A DNA stretch of 64,000 bases from NCBI RefSeq assembly GCF_001612745.1, contig NZ_BDBA01000032.1:1-64000 (forward strand), in the 5' to 3' direction. Below the pieces are notes generated by a model. The model saw nothing but the letters and a program-made list of their open reading frames with translations, was not told the DNA's origin and did no database searches. Made by a program: the position numbers and the translations under genes. Positions 17,501 through 32,500 of this stretch are shown one piece after another (positions within the stretch are counted from its first letter, which is position 1; each line of letters opens with the position of its first letter). The stretch comes from Nocardia amamiensis NBRC 102102 (lineage in GTDB: Bacteria > Actinomycetota > Actinomycetes > Mycobacteriales > Mycobacteriaceae).

Positions 17501-20500
17501 ACTCCAACGAACTGGACGAGGCACGCCGTGCGTCCTCGGCCGACTGGGAGGTCGCGGATTTCTATCGCCGCTGCGCGGACGCGGGGTTGAGCTTCGGCCC
17601 GCGGTTCCGCTGGATCACCCGGCTGCAAGTCACCGACAACAGCGTGCTCGCCGAACTGACCCGCCCAGCGGAACTGGCCGACGAACCGGACGCCGCTCTG
17701 GCGTGCCTGCTCGACGCCGCGGTGCAGACCGGTCTCGCGCTGACCGCCCGGCACAGTCATGCGGCGCAGTTGCCGGTCGGCATCGGCAGATTGCGTTTGC
17801 CTGGCCAGGAAGCGGCGGCGAAAGCGTGGGCACTTGCCGAACGCACCGGCCGAACGGTCCGCATCACCGTTTTCGATACCGCGGGTGCGGTGATTTGCGA
17901 GATCGACGACGTACGGTTCGCCGATTCCGGCGCGGCCCGGCAGCCGGATCGAGACCTCCTGTCCGGCCTGGCACACCGTCCGGTGTGGGAGCCTGCCACG
18001 ACATCGGCGAGTGGCCGCGGCCCCGGTGCGGCGCTGGTGATCGGCGTCGGGCAGCAGGCAGACCAGCTCGCCGCCGCCTTGCGCGCAGCGGGCACCGATG
18101 CGGTGGCGGTGGAGCGCACGACCGATCCCGCCGCCTGGCCCGACGACGACCGGGCGGTGGTCTACCTCGCCGACACCGACGCCGACGACAGTGCCGACGC
18201 CGCCCGCACGGAGACCGATTTCGTCCTCGGCGTGGTCCAGGCGATGGCGCGGGCGGCTTCCTCCGGCCAGCTGTATGTGGTGACAATGGGGGCCACCGGC
18301 GCGCTGACCGGCGAACGTGTACGGCCCGCAGCGGCCACCCTGCGGGGGCTGGCCGCGGTGGTGCGCACCGAACTGCCCGAGCTGCGCTGCCGCCTGATCG
18401 ATCTGCCGGTCGGCGCACGCTGCGACGATCGCCGTCTGGTCGACGAAATCTCTTCCGACACAGCTGATTCTGTGGTCGCGCTGCGCGGACGCCACCGTTA
18501 CGTGACGGGGATGGAGTCGTTCGGCGACGGCGGCAGAGTGCCGCGACTCGCGCGCGATGCGGCGTATCTGATCACCGGCGGGCGCGGAGCGCTGGGGTTG
18601 ACGGCCGCGCGGACGCTGGCCGAGTCCGGTGCGGGCACCGTGGTGCTGGTCGGTCGCAGCGCGCCGGACGCTCGGGCCGAGAGGGAGATGGCGCGGATCG
18701 CCGCCCTCGGTACCCGCGTCGAGACGGCGTCTGTCGACATCGCAGACCGGAACGCCTTGTCCGGCTTGCTCGCTCGCTTCGGCGCAGAGCTTCCCCGGCT
18801 GGCGGGAGTGGTGCACTGCGCGGGCGTGCTGGACGACGCGATGCTGATCGAGCAGACCTCGGCGCACGTCGACCGCGTGTTCGCTGGGAAAGTCGCCGGC
18901 GCCTGGCACTTGCACGAACTGACCGCGGAAAGCTCGCTCGAGCTGTTCGTGTTGTTCTCGTCGGTCAGCGCCACTGTCGGCACGGCTGGACAGGGCAACT
19001 ACGCCGCGGCGAACGCCTATCTCGATGCCCTCGCGCGCCTGCGGCTCGCCGACGGGCTGCCCGCCGTCAGTATCGCGTGGGGCCCGTGGGCGGGCACCGG
19101 CATGGCCGGAGGACTGAGCGACGCGGCCCGCCGGGCCTGGGCACGGCACGGCGTCGCCGAACTCGCCGCCGAGGATGGCGCCCGGGTGCTGCGTTCGCTG
19201 CTGTCGGCCGAGGGGGTCGTCACGGTATTCCCACCTGCCGCAGACGCTTCGGTGCAGCGGGAGGCGATAGCCGACGCCGACGATCAGGGCATGGACGCCC
19301 CACGCGAGGCGGCGGTTCTGGTCGAGCTGGTCCGCGCCCACGCCATGACCGCGCTCGGCCGCAGCGCGCCTGTTGCCGACCGCACGCCGCTGCGTGAGCT
19401 CGGGCTGGATTCGATGATGGCCGTCGAGTTGCGCAACGCGCTCTCCGCCGATCTGGGGGTGCGGCTTCCGGCGACCCTGCTGTTCGATCATCCGACCGTG
19501 GCCGCGGTGTCCGAGGAAATCGCCCGGTTGAGCGCGCGCAGCGGTAGCGCCCCGCGCCGCATGGCACGGGAGCAGGCCGAACAGCGACCGATCACACGCA
19601 CCTCCGAGCAGCTCACGCCCTCCGTATACCCAACTGAACCGCCAGTTACACCTACTGCCTCCAACGTGTCCCGGCTCACAACTCCTGAATCCGATGCCGC
19701 CGCCGACGCTTACGCCGACGCGATCGCGATCATCGGCATGGGCTGCCGTTATCCCGGTGGCGTTCGCGGACCGGCGGACCTGTGGCATCTGCTCACGACC
19801 GAGACCGACGCGGTGACGGAAGTGCCCGCACACCGCTGGGACGTGGACGCCTATTTCGATCCCGACCCGGACGCCGAAGGCAAGACATACACGCGCTGGG
19901 GCGGTTTCGTCGATGGTGTCGAGGAGTTCGACGCCGGATTCTTCGACATCTCCGTCGGCGAGGCGCGCATGCTGGATCCGCAGCAGCGGTTGCTGCTGGA
20001 AACGTCCTGGGAAGCGTTGGAACACGCCGGATATCCGGCGAGCCGGTTGGAGGGCAGCCGGACGGGTGTCTTCGTCGGCTTGATGTCCAACGATTACGCC
20101 GAGCGGATGGCGCGGGCGGATTTGGCGCCCAATGCCTGGTTCGGCACGGGCAATCTGTCCAGTGTCGCCTCTGGGCGGCTCTCGTATTTCTTCGGTGCCA
20201 ACGGACCGAGTCTGACGGTCGATACGGCGTGCTCGTCGTCGCTGGTGACGGTGCATACGGCGGTGCGGAGCTTGCGCAGCGGCGAGTGCGACCTCGCGCT
20301 GGCCGGTGGCGCCACCGTTGTGCTCACTCCGTCGCTCGACATCTACTTCGCCCGGGCGCGCGGCCTGGCCGCCGACGGGCGATGCAAGAGCTTCGACGCG
20401 CGTGCCGATGGTGTGGTCTGGAGCGACGGCGCGGGAGTGCTGGTGCTCAAACGGCTGGCGGATGCGCGGCGGGACGGCGATCGGGTGCTCGGGCTGGTGC

Positions 20501-23500
20501 GCGGGTCGGCGGTCAACTCCGACGGTCGCAGCCAGGGGCTCAGTGCGCCGAATGGTCCGGCGCAGGAGCGGGTCATCCGAGCGGCGCTCGCGGACGCCGC
20601 GGTCGAGGCCGCCGAGATCGACTACGTCGAGACCCACGGCACCGGAACCGCTCTCGGCGACCCGATCGAGGTGAACGCGCTCGCCTCCGTGCTGGCCGAC
20701 GACCGCACCGAGGCCGCACCGCTGTGGATCGGTTCGGTCAAGTCGAATCTCGGGCACACCCAGGCAGCGGCGGGTATCGCCAACATCATCAAGGTGATCG
20801 AGTCGATGCGGCACGAACGCATCCCCGCCTCGCTGCACTTCCGATCGGGTAATCCGCATATCGATTGGGATTCCGTCGCCGTCCGCGTGGTCGCCGAGGA
20901 TCGGCCGTGGCGGCGTTCGCGGCGACCGCGCCGGGCGGGTGTGAGCGCCTTCGGAATCAGCGGAACCAACGCGCACGTGGTGATCGAGGAGGCGCCGCCG
21001 GCGCCGGAAACGGGTCCGGTCGACGATTCTGGGCCTCACCTGCTGGTCCTGTCCGCCAAGAGCACCGACGCGTTGCGCGAACTGGCCGGCAGGTACCGGG
21101 ACGTCCTCGCTACGCATCCCGAGACGGAGCTGGTGGATACGTGCGCCGCGGCCGCGTTGGGCCGGACGCATTTCGGCGAGCGGGCGGCGATCACGTTCGA
21201 TACGGCGGCACAGCTGCGCGCGGCACTCGACAATGTCGCCTCGGGGATCGCCGCGAGTGGATCGGTCGCTGATCTGGCTGTGTCGAGCGAGGCGGGCGAC
21301 CTAGCGCGCCGGTATGTGAGTGGCGACGAGATCGACTGGGCAACGGTGTATTCCGATCGCCCTCGGCGCCATGTGGACTTGCCGACCTACCCGTTCCAGC
21401 GCAAGAGGCACTGGCTCGAACTCGCGTCACGGCCGGATGCCACGCCGTCGTCGCACGTCCTTCCGGTCACGCCGGAGATGTTCGCGGGTCACCGGCTGCG
21501 CGGCGTGCCGACCGTGCCCGCGGCATGGCTGTGCACCCAGTTGAGCGGCATTGCCGCCCAGCTGCCCGGCACATGGGTGGTCACGGGGCTGCGGCTGGTG
21601 ACGCCGCTGGAGGTCACCGTCGAAACGACGGTTCGAGTGACGCTCGATCCCGGCCCGGACGGATACGGCGTGCGCATCGTCGGCGCCGACGGAACTTCGA
21701 TCGCAGATGCGAGACTCGCCGTTGCCGAGCCCGATTCGTTCGATGAAGCAGCTGAAGACGCCACGCCGGCCGATGCGCGGGTATGGCCTGCCTATTACGA
21801 GAAGCTGGCGCTTCTGGGGCTGGATTTGGGCGCGGACTACCGCTGCGCGACCGAGTTCCGGCGGATCAGCGACACCGAAGCCGAGGCTGTATTCCGATTG
21901 CCCGAGCACGACGCGGAGACGCTCGATCCGATCCTGCTCGACGCCTGCTTGCACACCGTCGTGCTGACCGGCGCGTCGGCGGATGCGCTGTTCTTACCAT
22001 CCGCTATAAATCGTGCTCAATTGTTCGGCAGGCCGACTGTCGGGGATACGACCGTCAGGTGCCGAGTGCGGGTAACCGAGCGGGGCGGGCGGGTCGTCGT
22101 CGGTGACGCCACACTGCGGAGTGCGTCCGGGCGACTGCTCGCACGCCTGACGGGAGTCTGCCTGCTCGCCGCGAAGACAACTGTGGCGGCCCCGAAAGCC
22201 GCTGCCGCCGAAGGGGAGTCGTCCAGGACCGCGCGGCTGCTGCATCACGTCGACTGGGTGCCCGCGCAGAACGCACCGGTTCGGGGCGAGAGCGCGGGTC
22301 GCTGGTTGATCTTCAGTGACGGAGCGGTCGGCGACGTCGTCGCTGCCGGACTGGCTGCGCGCGCCGCCCAGACCGTGGTCGTCCGCCCCGAGGACATCGG
22401 CGACCCGGCAACTCCCATCGACCTGGTCGACACCAGTGCTGCGCACGGCATCGTCTTCGCCTGGACCGCAACCACGTCGCAGACGCGCATCGACGCTGCC
22501 CTGCGGCTGGCCCGCGCGCTGGACGCGTCGGGGCGTCCGCCCGCGGCACTGTGGTTGCTCACCGTGAACGCCCAGCGCGTCGTCGCCTCTGACCGGCCTG
22601 ATCCCGATCAGGCTCTGCTGTGGGGGCTCGGGCGCACGCTGGCGACCGAACACCCGGAGTTCGGATGCCGGTTGCTCGACGTGCCGGAGGAATCCGCGGA
22701 CGGCCCGCTGATCGCCGAGGGGATGCTCGGCGGACGGGAGGCTGGCGAGTTCGCGATCCGCGACGGCCGTTGGCTCGTCGCGCGCCTGGAGGCAGGCGCC
22801 GCGCCCGCCGAGGACTACCGTTTGGTCGCACACCGTTCCGGCGAGTTCGACAAGCTGCGACTGGAATCCGGCACTCGGCGGGCACCCGGAACCGGCGAGG
22901 TCGAAATCGCCGTCGCCGCTACCGGTATCAACGCGCACGACATCTGGGTTGCCTCCGGCTTACACCCGGATGCAGCTGCGGCGCTGGGTCTGGAATGCGC
23001 GGGACGTGTCGTGGCCGTCGGTGCGGGAGTCGCTGATTTCGCGGTCGGCGACCGAGTTGTCGCGCTGGCAGGCGGGAGTTTTGCCAGCTACGTGACAGTC
23101 GATCATCGTCTGGTCGCTGCGTTGCCCGATCGGCTGTCCTTCGCCGAAGGCGCGACGGTCCCGTTCTCTTTCACCGCTGCCTGGCACGCGCTGTTCGACG
23201 TCGGTGCGCTGCGGGCCGGTGACCGGGTTCTCGTGCATGCGCCCGCCGACGGGATCGGTATGGCCGCGGTCCAGCTGGCCGCGCATGCGGGCGCACAGGT
23301 GTTCACGACGGCGGCGCTGCGGCGCTGGGCCGACAGCGCGGGTCTGCCGGTCGCCCAGATCGATGCGTGGCGCAGCCATGAGTTGGCCGAACTCGTCCGG
23401 GGGGCTACCGCAGGTCGGGGCCTGGATGTCGTCGTGCATGCTCTCGCCGGGGACCTCGCCGCGCGTGGTGCCGAAATCCTCTGTCCGGGTGGGCGATTTG

Positions 23501-26500
23501 TGGAGGTCATCGATCCGGTACAGACCCGAGTAAGCGGACGTCACGATATCGATCACCGCGAATTCGATCCGGCCACCGTCGACCCGCAGCGCCTCGGCGT
23601 CCTCCTGCGGGCCGTGATGGCGCTGTTCGAGCAGGGCGCGTTGCATGCGCTGCCGCATGCGGTGCACGGCATCCACAACGCCGCCAAGGCATTTCGCGCC
23701 ATGTCGCAGCGCGAACACCCCGGTCGCGCCGTGCTGCTCGGCCGGGATGCCATACCGGTGTCTACTGGGCGCGGCGACCGGCTCACCGACGGCACCTACC
23801 TGGTCACGGGCGGATTCGGTGGTCTCGGCGCGGCGGCCGCGCGCTGGCTGGCGGCCCGTGGGGCTGGGCATCTGGTGCTGGTCGGCAGACGAGCGCCGGA
23901 CGCGGCAGGTTCGCAACTGCTGGAGTCGTTGCGCACGAGCGGTGTTCGCGTGGCGGCGCGCCAGGTGGATGTGAGCGACCGCGCGGGCGTCGCCGCGCTG
24001 CTGCGGAGCATCGCGGAGGCCGGGTTCCCGCCGCTGCGCGGCGTGGTCCACTGCGCGGGCGTGCTCGACGACGGCGTGGTGACCGAACAGTCGTGGTCGA
24101 GATTCGAGACCGTGCTCGGGCCCAAATACTATGCGGCGCGGCACTTCGACGAGCTCACTCGCGACCAGCCGATCGACCTGTTCATCACGTATTCGTCCGT
24201 GGCGGGCGTGCTCGGCACGGCCGGTCAGGCGAACTACGCGGCCGCCAACGCGGCGTTGGATGCGTTGGCTTGGCGGCGACGGGCCGAGGGACTGCCCGCA
24301 TTGAGCATCGCGTGGGGGCCGTTCGCCGACGTGGGAATGGCCGCCGACCGGGCGGATATCACGGCCCGGCTCACCCGGCGCGGGCTACCGCCGCTCTTTG
24401 TGGCCGACGCGGACGTGGCGCTGGATCACCTCCTTCAGCTTGATAGCGCCACACCCGGCGTCTTCGATTTCGTGCCGCAGCGGTGGTACGGGAGCGGGAC
24501 GTCCACGACGGCAGCCCCGGCGACAGCCATTGCCCGAGAGGTTTCAACGACGCCGACGACAGTGCCGCAACCAAAAGCGCCGAACGATTCCGCCCTCTGG
24601 GAGAAGATCGTGCAGCGCGTGGCAATGCGAGTCCTCGATCGCGCGAGTGAGCTCGATCCCGATCTGCCGCTGCATGACACGGGCGTCGACTCGCTCACCG
24701 GGATGGAGCTACGTGCCGCGCTGGCCGCCGAAATCGGGATGCCGCTGCCGGCCGGGCTCGTTTTCGACTATCCGACCGTGCGCGATATCGCTCGGTTCTT
24801 GCAGCGCAAGGGTGCACCGGCGCCGACACGGGGCGATTCGACTGGACCGGGTGACGTTCGCGGGATCGAGTCGCCCGCATTGGAACCGTCGGCGTCCGCT
24901 CCGATAGAACGCCCGGTGTCAGCCACGCTGGAACACGGCCTGTCGGCCACGCTGGAACACCGGCTGTCGGCCACGCCGGAGCCACCGGTGCTGGCCAAGC
25001 CGGAATCACCGGTGCTGGCCACGCCGGAATTGCTGACCTCGGCCGCGCGGGAACGACAGGTGTCCGCCGCAGCGGAAGCGCCGAGCTCAGCTACGGCACC
25101 GCCAATGTCAACTGGCGCGCAACCCCCACTGTCGGCCACCACGGAACCATCGATTTCCGCCGTTCTGGAAGGACGAGCGTCGGCCACCACCGAACGACCG
25201 GTGTCAGCCACCACGGAACGACCGATGTCGGCCACGGCTGAACGATCCGCCTCTACCACGGCGACGCCGTCAGCGTGGTACGGAGCGGAAACCTCCGCAC
25301 CACAGAGCGCTTCCATATCGGAAGGGAGCGGCCGCGCGGTCCGCTCCGATGTCGGCTACGACGATGGGGACCAGCTCGAGAACGACCATGACCCGATCGT
25401 GATCGTCGGCATGAGCTGCCGGTTCCCCGGGGGCGTCCGCACTCCGGAGGAATTCTGGGATCTGCTGTGGCACGGCCGCGACGCGATCACCGAAGTGCCA
25501 CCGCAGCGCTGGGACATCGACGCCTATTACGATCCAGACCCTGCTGCGCTCGGCACGATGTACACCCGCTGGGGTGGGTTCATCGACGGCGCCGACGAGT
25601 TCGACCCGGCGTTCTTCGGTATCGGCGCCGCTGAGGCGCGGGCAATGGATCCGCAGCAACGCCTGCTGCTGGAGACCAGCTGGGAGGCGCTGGAGCGTTC
25701 CGGCCGCGCACCGGGCGGTCTTGCGGGCAGCCGCACCGGCGTGTTCGTCGGCCTGTGCTTCAGCGAGTACCCGGGAACACCCACCCAGGCCGCCAACCCG
25801 ACCGCGATCGGCGCGTACTCGGTGATCGGTTCGGCGCCGAGCGTCGCCGCCGGGCGGCTGGCCTACGCGCTCGGGCTGCAGGGTCCGGCGGTAACGCTGG
25901 ACACCGCGTGCTCCTCGTCGCTGGTTGCGCTGCAGTCGGCGTGGGACGGATTGCGTGCGGGCCGTTGCGATCTGGCGCTGGTGGGCGGCGTCAATCTGCA
26001 ATTGGCGCCGGAGACCACCATCGGTTTCTGCCGCCTCGCGTCGCTGTCGCCCGATGGCCGGTCACGGGCGTTCGACGCCGACGCCAACGGGTACGTGCGT
26101 GCCGACGGTTGTGGCGTGCTGGTGCTGACCCGGCTGTCGGAGGCCCGCCGCACCGGTGACCGGGTGCTCGCGGTGGTCCGCGGGGTCGCGGTGAATCACG
26201 ACGGGCGATCCAATGGTCTCACCGCGCCCAACGGTCCAGCACAGCAACGCGTCATCACCGATGCGCTGGCCCGGGCGGGCGTTCAGCCGGACGCAGTGGA
26301 CTATGTCGAGACGCATGGCACCGGCACGCCGCTCGGCGACCCGATCGAGGCGACCGCGTTGGCCGAGGTGTACGGCACGGGCCGCACCCAGCCGCTGCTG
26401 ATCGGGTCGGTCAAGACCAATATCGGACACACCGAAGGGGCCGCGGGTGTCGCGGGTGTCATCAAGGCCGTCCTCATGTTGCAGCACGGCCAGATTCCGC

Positions 26501-29500
26501 CGAGCCTGCACTTCCATACGCCGAACCCGCTGATCGACTGGGCGGACGTGCCGCTCGAGGTGGTGCGCGAGGCCCGGGAGTGGCCGCGAAGCGGAAACGA
26601 GCCGACGATAGGTGTCAGCTCGTTCGGCATGAGCGGCACGAACGCGCACGTCATCCTGGGGCAGGGCGATCCAGCGCCGCCGCGGCAACCGGGTATGCCG
26701 AATGCGCAGGTGCTCGTGCTCTCGGCCCGCAACGAAGCCGCGCTGACCGCTGCGGCGCGCCAGTGGGCAGACGAAACACTCTTGGCGCAAGCCGCTTTCG
26801 GCGATCTCGCCTACACCGCCGCCACCGCACGCACGCATTTCGAAGAGCGGCTGGCGGTGGTCGCCGGCACAGGTGCGGACGCGGCGCAGAGTCTGCGGGA
26901 CGGAAAGGCGATCCGCGGGCGGGTGGAGCGGGCCGCGACCGTGAAGGTGGCGTTGCTGTTCACCGGGCAGGGGGCGCAGTACCCGGGCATGGCGCGGGAG
27001 TTGTTCGATTCCGAACCGGTCTTCCGTGACGCGCTGCGGCAGTGCGACGCGGTGCTGGGACCGATCGAGGACGGCATCGGCCTCTTGGACGCCTTGTACG
27101 GCGAGCACGATGCGGGCCTGTTGCGGCGCACGGTGTTCACCCAGCCCGCACTGTTCGCCGTCGAGTGGGCGCTGTGGGAGTTGTGGCGAGCGTGGGGCAT
27201 CGCCCCTGCCGCAGTCCTCGGGCACAGTGTCGGCGAGTACGTCGCGGCGTGCGCGGCGGGCGCCATGACGATGGAGGACGCGCTGCGGCTGATCGCCGTG
27301 CGCGGCAGGCTGATGCAACGCCTTCCGGACGGTGGCGGGATGCTGGCCGTCGACGCCTCCGCCGACCAGATCGCGTCGCTGGTGGCGCGGTATGCGCCCG
27401 CGGTATCGGTCGCCGGATACAACGGACCGGCTCAGGTGGTCGTCGCTGGACCGCGTTCCGCGCTCGATCTGCTCCGGGATGATCTGTCGACCAATGGGAT
27501 TCACGCGACACCCCTCTCGGTCTCGCATGCGTTCCACTCCCCGGCGATGGACCCGATCCTGGATGATCTCGCCGCCGCGGCGGCGCGCGCGGCCTTCACC
27601 GATCCGGCGATTCCGCTGATCTCGAACCTCACCGGTGCGCCGCTACAGGCGGGCGAGTTGACCCCGGACTACTGGGCTCGCCACGCACGTCAGCCGGTGC
27701 GGTTCGCCCAGGGTATGCAAGCCATTGCTGGACTCGGGATCGGCACGTTCCTCGAGATCGGTCCGCAGCCGACCTTGTCCACGCTCGGTGGTCGTGTGCT
27801 GGGCGACTCGGCGCGGTTCGTCGCGTCGCTGCGCCGCGGCCGCGGTGACCGCGAGACGATGATGACGGCGCTCGCACACCTGTATGTCGGTGGCGTGCCG
27901 GTGAACTGGGAGCAGGTACACCGGTCGCACAGCCGCCGCAGGGTCCTGGCGCCGACGTATCCCTTCCAGCGGCAGCGGTATTGGGTCGAGTCTCGGACCG
28001 GCGCCGCGCCGCGTCCGGCGGCGCGGATTCCCGCACGCCCGGGCGTTGCCGTCCGGACCGACCTACCCGGCGCGGCTGTCGATTTCGACCTGACGCTGCG
28101 ACCGGATGCCCCGCGCTACCTGGCCGATCATGTCGTCGATCGGAATGTCGTCGTGCCGGGCGCCTGGTTCGTCTCGACCATCGCCGCCACCGCGCGCGAG
28201 GTGGGCGCCGGTGAGGTGGTCGCGATCGATGACCTCGTGATCACCAGCGGCCTCACCCTGACCGGACCCCAACCGGTGCGGGTGCGGTTCGAACCGAGCA
28301 CCGACGGTTTTGCCGTGCTGGTGACGGCCGAGACCGCTGAGGGACCGCGCATCCACGCACGCGCCCGTGTACTCGCCGGCAGGCACCGGCTACCGGCCGG
28401 TGCGAGCCGGGCGGACATTCTGCGACGCTGTCCGGAACATCTTGCCGGAGCGGACTTCTACGCACTGCTGGCGACCGCAGGCCTGCCCTACGGCCCGGCG
28501 TTCCGCCGCGTCGTGGATGTTCACGTGGGTGAGCGGGAAGCGCTGGTGACGCTCTCGGGTCCCGACACCGACGCCGGTCCCGGCATGGTGCACCCCGTCC
28601 TGCTGGACGCGGCGTTCCAAGCCACATACGCCGCGATGTCGCCGCGGGCCGGGGACCACACCTGGGTGCCGTTCGCCGTGGACCGGGTGCTGGTCCCGGC
28701 CGGTGCGGGCACCGTTCGATTCGGCCATGTGCGCGTCGTCGAGCAGACGCCACAGCTGTGTGTCGCCGATGTTCGACTGCTCGATGAGGAGGGTTGTCCG
28801 GTGCTGGTCGCGGAGGGATTGCGAGTGATGCGGACACCCACGCCGGACCCGGCCCGGCGGCCGTCCGGTCATGCCGCGGCTGATCGGTCCGCCGCGGATA
28901 CCTATCGAATCGACTGGCGGGAAGCCGAATCGGCGCTGCCCGGCGCGGCGACCGGGCGCTGGTTGGTCGTCGGGGCGGGTGGCTTTGCCGACGCGCTCGC
29001 CGAGGTGCTGCGGGTGCGCGGCGCGGAGTGCGTGTTGGCCCGGCCCGGGCGCGGTTTCGCGTTTCGCGCCGAGGACGAGTTCGAGGTCGATCTCGGTGTG
29101 CCCGCGGCGGTGCGTGCGCTGCTCGGTGCCGTGAGCGACGGCCGCACACCGTTGCGTGGGATCGTCTCCGCGGTCGCGTTGCCGACTTCGGACGCACCCG
29201 CGCCTGCGCATGCGGAAAGTCTGGTGGTGGGCGCACTGCATCTCGTGCAGGCCGCCGCGCTGGCGGGGGAGCCCGCAGTGTGGCTGCTCACCCGTGACGG
29301 TCAGCGGGTCGATCCGTCCGATCGGGTCGCGCCGGAGCAGTCCGCGCTGTGGGGTTTCGCGCGCAGTGCGCAGCTCGAGCAACGCGAAATGGGCTGTCGC
29401 GTCATTGATCTGGATCAGCACACCGCCGCGGAAAAGGTGGTCGACGTCCTCGTCGCACCCTCGGGGCCAAGGCAGCTGGCGCTGCGCGGGAGAAGCCGGC

Positions 29501-32500
29501 GTGTGCCGCGGCTCGTTCCGCTGGAAGCACTACCCGACGTCACGACGATGCCGGACACCGGTGGGACGGTGCTGATCACCGGCGGTCTGGGCGGCGTGGG
29601 GCTCCTGGTGGCCCGCTGGTTGGTCGACCGAGGGTGGCGGGAGCTGGTGCTCGCGGGACGTTCGGCGCCCGGCGCGCAGGCGGAGGCGATGATCGCCGAA
29701 CTGCGCGGACGAGGAGCTCGGATCAGCGTGCGGTCGCTCGACGTCGCTGATCGTGACGCCGTGGCCGCCACACTGGATTGGATCGACCGCGAACTGCCGC
29801 CGCTGGCCGGGGTGGCGCATCTGGCCGGTGTGCTCGATGACGGAGTGATCGCCGAGCAGACGGCGGCGCGCGTCGGGCGGGTACTCGCGCCGAAGACGTT
29901 CGGCGCTTGGCACCTGCACGAGCTGACCGCGTCCCAGTCGTTGCGGTTCTTCCTGCTGTTCTCCTCGGCCGCGGGCGTGGTCGGCTTGCCCGGTCAATCC
30001 AGCTATGGCGCCGCCAATGCCTTCCTCGATGGTCTGGCTGAGCTGCGGCGCGCGGTGGGAGTGCCCGCACTGTCGATTGCGTGGGGTCCGTGGGCGGACA
30101 CCGGGATGATGGAACGGTTGACCGGCGGCGCGATGGAGCGTCTGGCCCGGCGCGGCTACGGCCTGTTGGGCACCGAGCAAGCTCTCGAAACGCTGTCTCG
30201 CGTCTTCGATTCCGCGACGACGGGCGCAATTACCACGCTCCCGCTCTTGCCGCCCGCAGCTGGTGCCGACGTGCCGGACGTGCTGTCGGACGCGGTCGCG
30301 CCCGTTCAGACTGGTGAAAACCATTCGGCCACAACGGATGTCAGCGGACTCGCCGTCGAGATGGAGGCGCTGGTGCGGCGCTGCCTCGGGCTCGGTCCTG
30401 ACGCCGATCTCGATCGCCCGCTGCACGAACTCGGTTTGGACTCGGTCGCGGCCCTAGAGATCCGCGACGAACTGTCGCGCTCGAGCGGGCATCGGCTGCC
30501 CGCGACGCTCGCCTTCGAGTACCCGACGCCGCGGGCGGTCCTCGATCTGCTGGTGCAGTTGGGGACGACACGGACGTCCGCTCCGTCGTCGACCGAGGTG
30601 CATGGCGATTCGCCTCTGCGCACGGCGGCGCGGACGTCCGCTCCCGCGGTGCACGGCGCCGCAACTTCGGCGAACGGCGCCGACCACGCACTCCGCAATG
30701 GGACGAGCGCGACATCCAACTGGTCGATGACACCGGTGCACCAGGCCGCGACGAACGGCGGGCTGAACCCGCACGCGGACGAGCCCAGGACAAACGGCGG
30801 GCTGATCCATCGTGGGAGCGAGGCCACGACGAACGGCGGGCTGAACTCTCACGGGAACGAGCCCACCAACGGGCTGCAGCATCGCGCGGACGAGCCCAGG
30901 ACAACTGGCAGACTCGATCATCGCGGGGAGGAGCTCGCCACGAACGTCAACCGCGGGAACGAGCCCGCGACGAACGGTGCGGCTGATCACCGCGGAGTCG
31001 TGAACGACGGAAGCGAACAGCGAACGCCAGAGCCGCCGAACCAGCAGCGCCCTGTGGTCACCGAACGCGCATCGGCCGACTCATCGATGATGGCGCCGAA
31101 TGCGATGGCCGGTTCGAGCTCCGGTTACCGCGCCGATGCGGTGGGGGATATCGCGATCGTGGGTGTGAGCGGCCGATACCCGGGTGCGGACGGACTCGAC
31201 GAGTACTGGCGGGTGCTGGTCGAAGGGCGCGACTGCATCACCGAGATCCCCTTGGAACGCTGGGATCATTCCCGGTACTTCGTCCCCGATCGGCACAACC
31301 CGTTCACCTCCTACACCAAGTGGGGCGGGTTCCTCGACGACGTCGACTGTTTCGATCCGCAGTTCTTCGCCATCTCACCGCGCGAGGCCGAAGTGCTGGA
31401 CCCGCAGGAACGACTGTTCCTGCAAACCGCGTGGGCGGCACTGGAAGACGCCGGGCACACCCGCGCCGATCTGGCCCGCGGCGGTCTGCGACCCGAGGAA
31501 GCCGGCGTGTTCGTCGGCGTCATGTGGGGCACCTATCAGATGTTCGGCGCCGAGGAGTCCCGCCTCGGGCGCGGCACGCTGCCCGGGTCGACGTTCTGGA
31601 GCATCCCGAACCGGGTGTCGCACGCGCTCGATTTCCAGGGGCCGAGCATCGCGGTGGACACGGCGTGCTCGTCCTCGCTCACCGCTTTGCATCTGGCCTG
31701 CCAGAGCTTGCGCACCGGCGAATGCCGCCTGGCCGTGGTCGGCGGGGTCAACCTGTCGCTGCACCCGTACAAGTTCGTCGCGCTGAGTCAGGGCCAGTTC
31801 GCCTCCACCGATGGCCGCTGCCGCTCCTTCGGCGCGGGCGGGGACGGTTACGTGGCCGGTGAGGGTGTGGGGGCGATGGTGCTACGGCCACTGGCGGACG
31901 CCGAAGCCGATGGCGACACCATCTACGGCGTCATCAAGGGCACCGCGGTGAACCACGGCGGCCGGGTCAATGGGTTCACGGTGCCGAACCCGGCCGTGCA
32001 GGCGGCGGTGATCCGCTCCGCGCTGCGCGTCGGCGGCGTCGACCCGGCTTCGGTGTCCTACATCGAGGCGCACGGCACCGGAACGGCTTTGGGTGATCCC
32101 ATCGAAATCGCGGGCCTTGCCAAGGTTTTCGGTGCCGCCGGGGTGGCCGAGCTGCCGATCGGATCGGTGAAGTCCAATGTCGGCCATCTCGAGGCGGCGG
32201 CCGGTGTCGCGGCGTTGACCAAGGTGCTGTTGCAACTGCGCCATGAGACCATCGTGCCGTCGCTGCACGCCACGCCGCCGAATCCGAATATCGACTTCGC
32301 GGCCACACCGTTCCGGATCCCGACCGGCCCGCGGCCGTGGCCGTCGGGTGATCCGTCCCGGCCGCGGCGGGCGACGGTCAGCTCGTTCGGCGCGGGCGGC
32401 GCCAACGCCAACGTGGTGATCGAAGAGTACGTCGACCGGCGACCGGAGACCCGGTTCAGCGGCGGACAGGTGGTTCCGGTCTCGGCGCGCGACTCCGACC

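Noticed and set aside
16159..21171. 1670-codon minus-strand frame opposite the synthase
   Set aside because: It is a mirror of GC-rich codon usage in the PKS gene; the Arg/His/Gln-rich translation has no domain.
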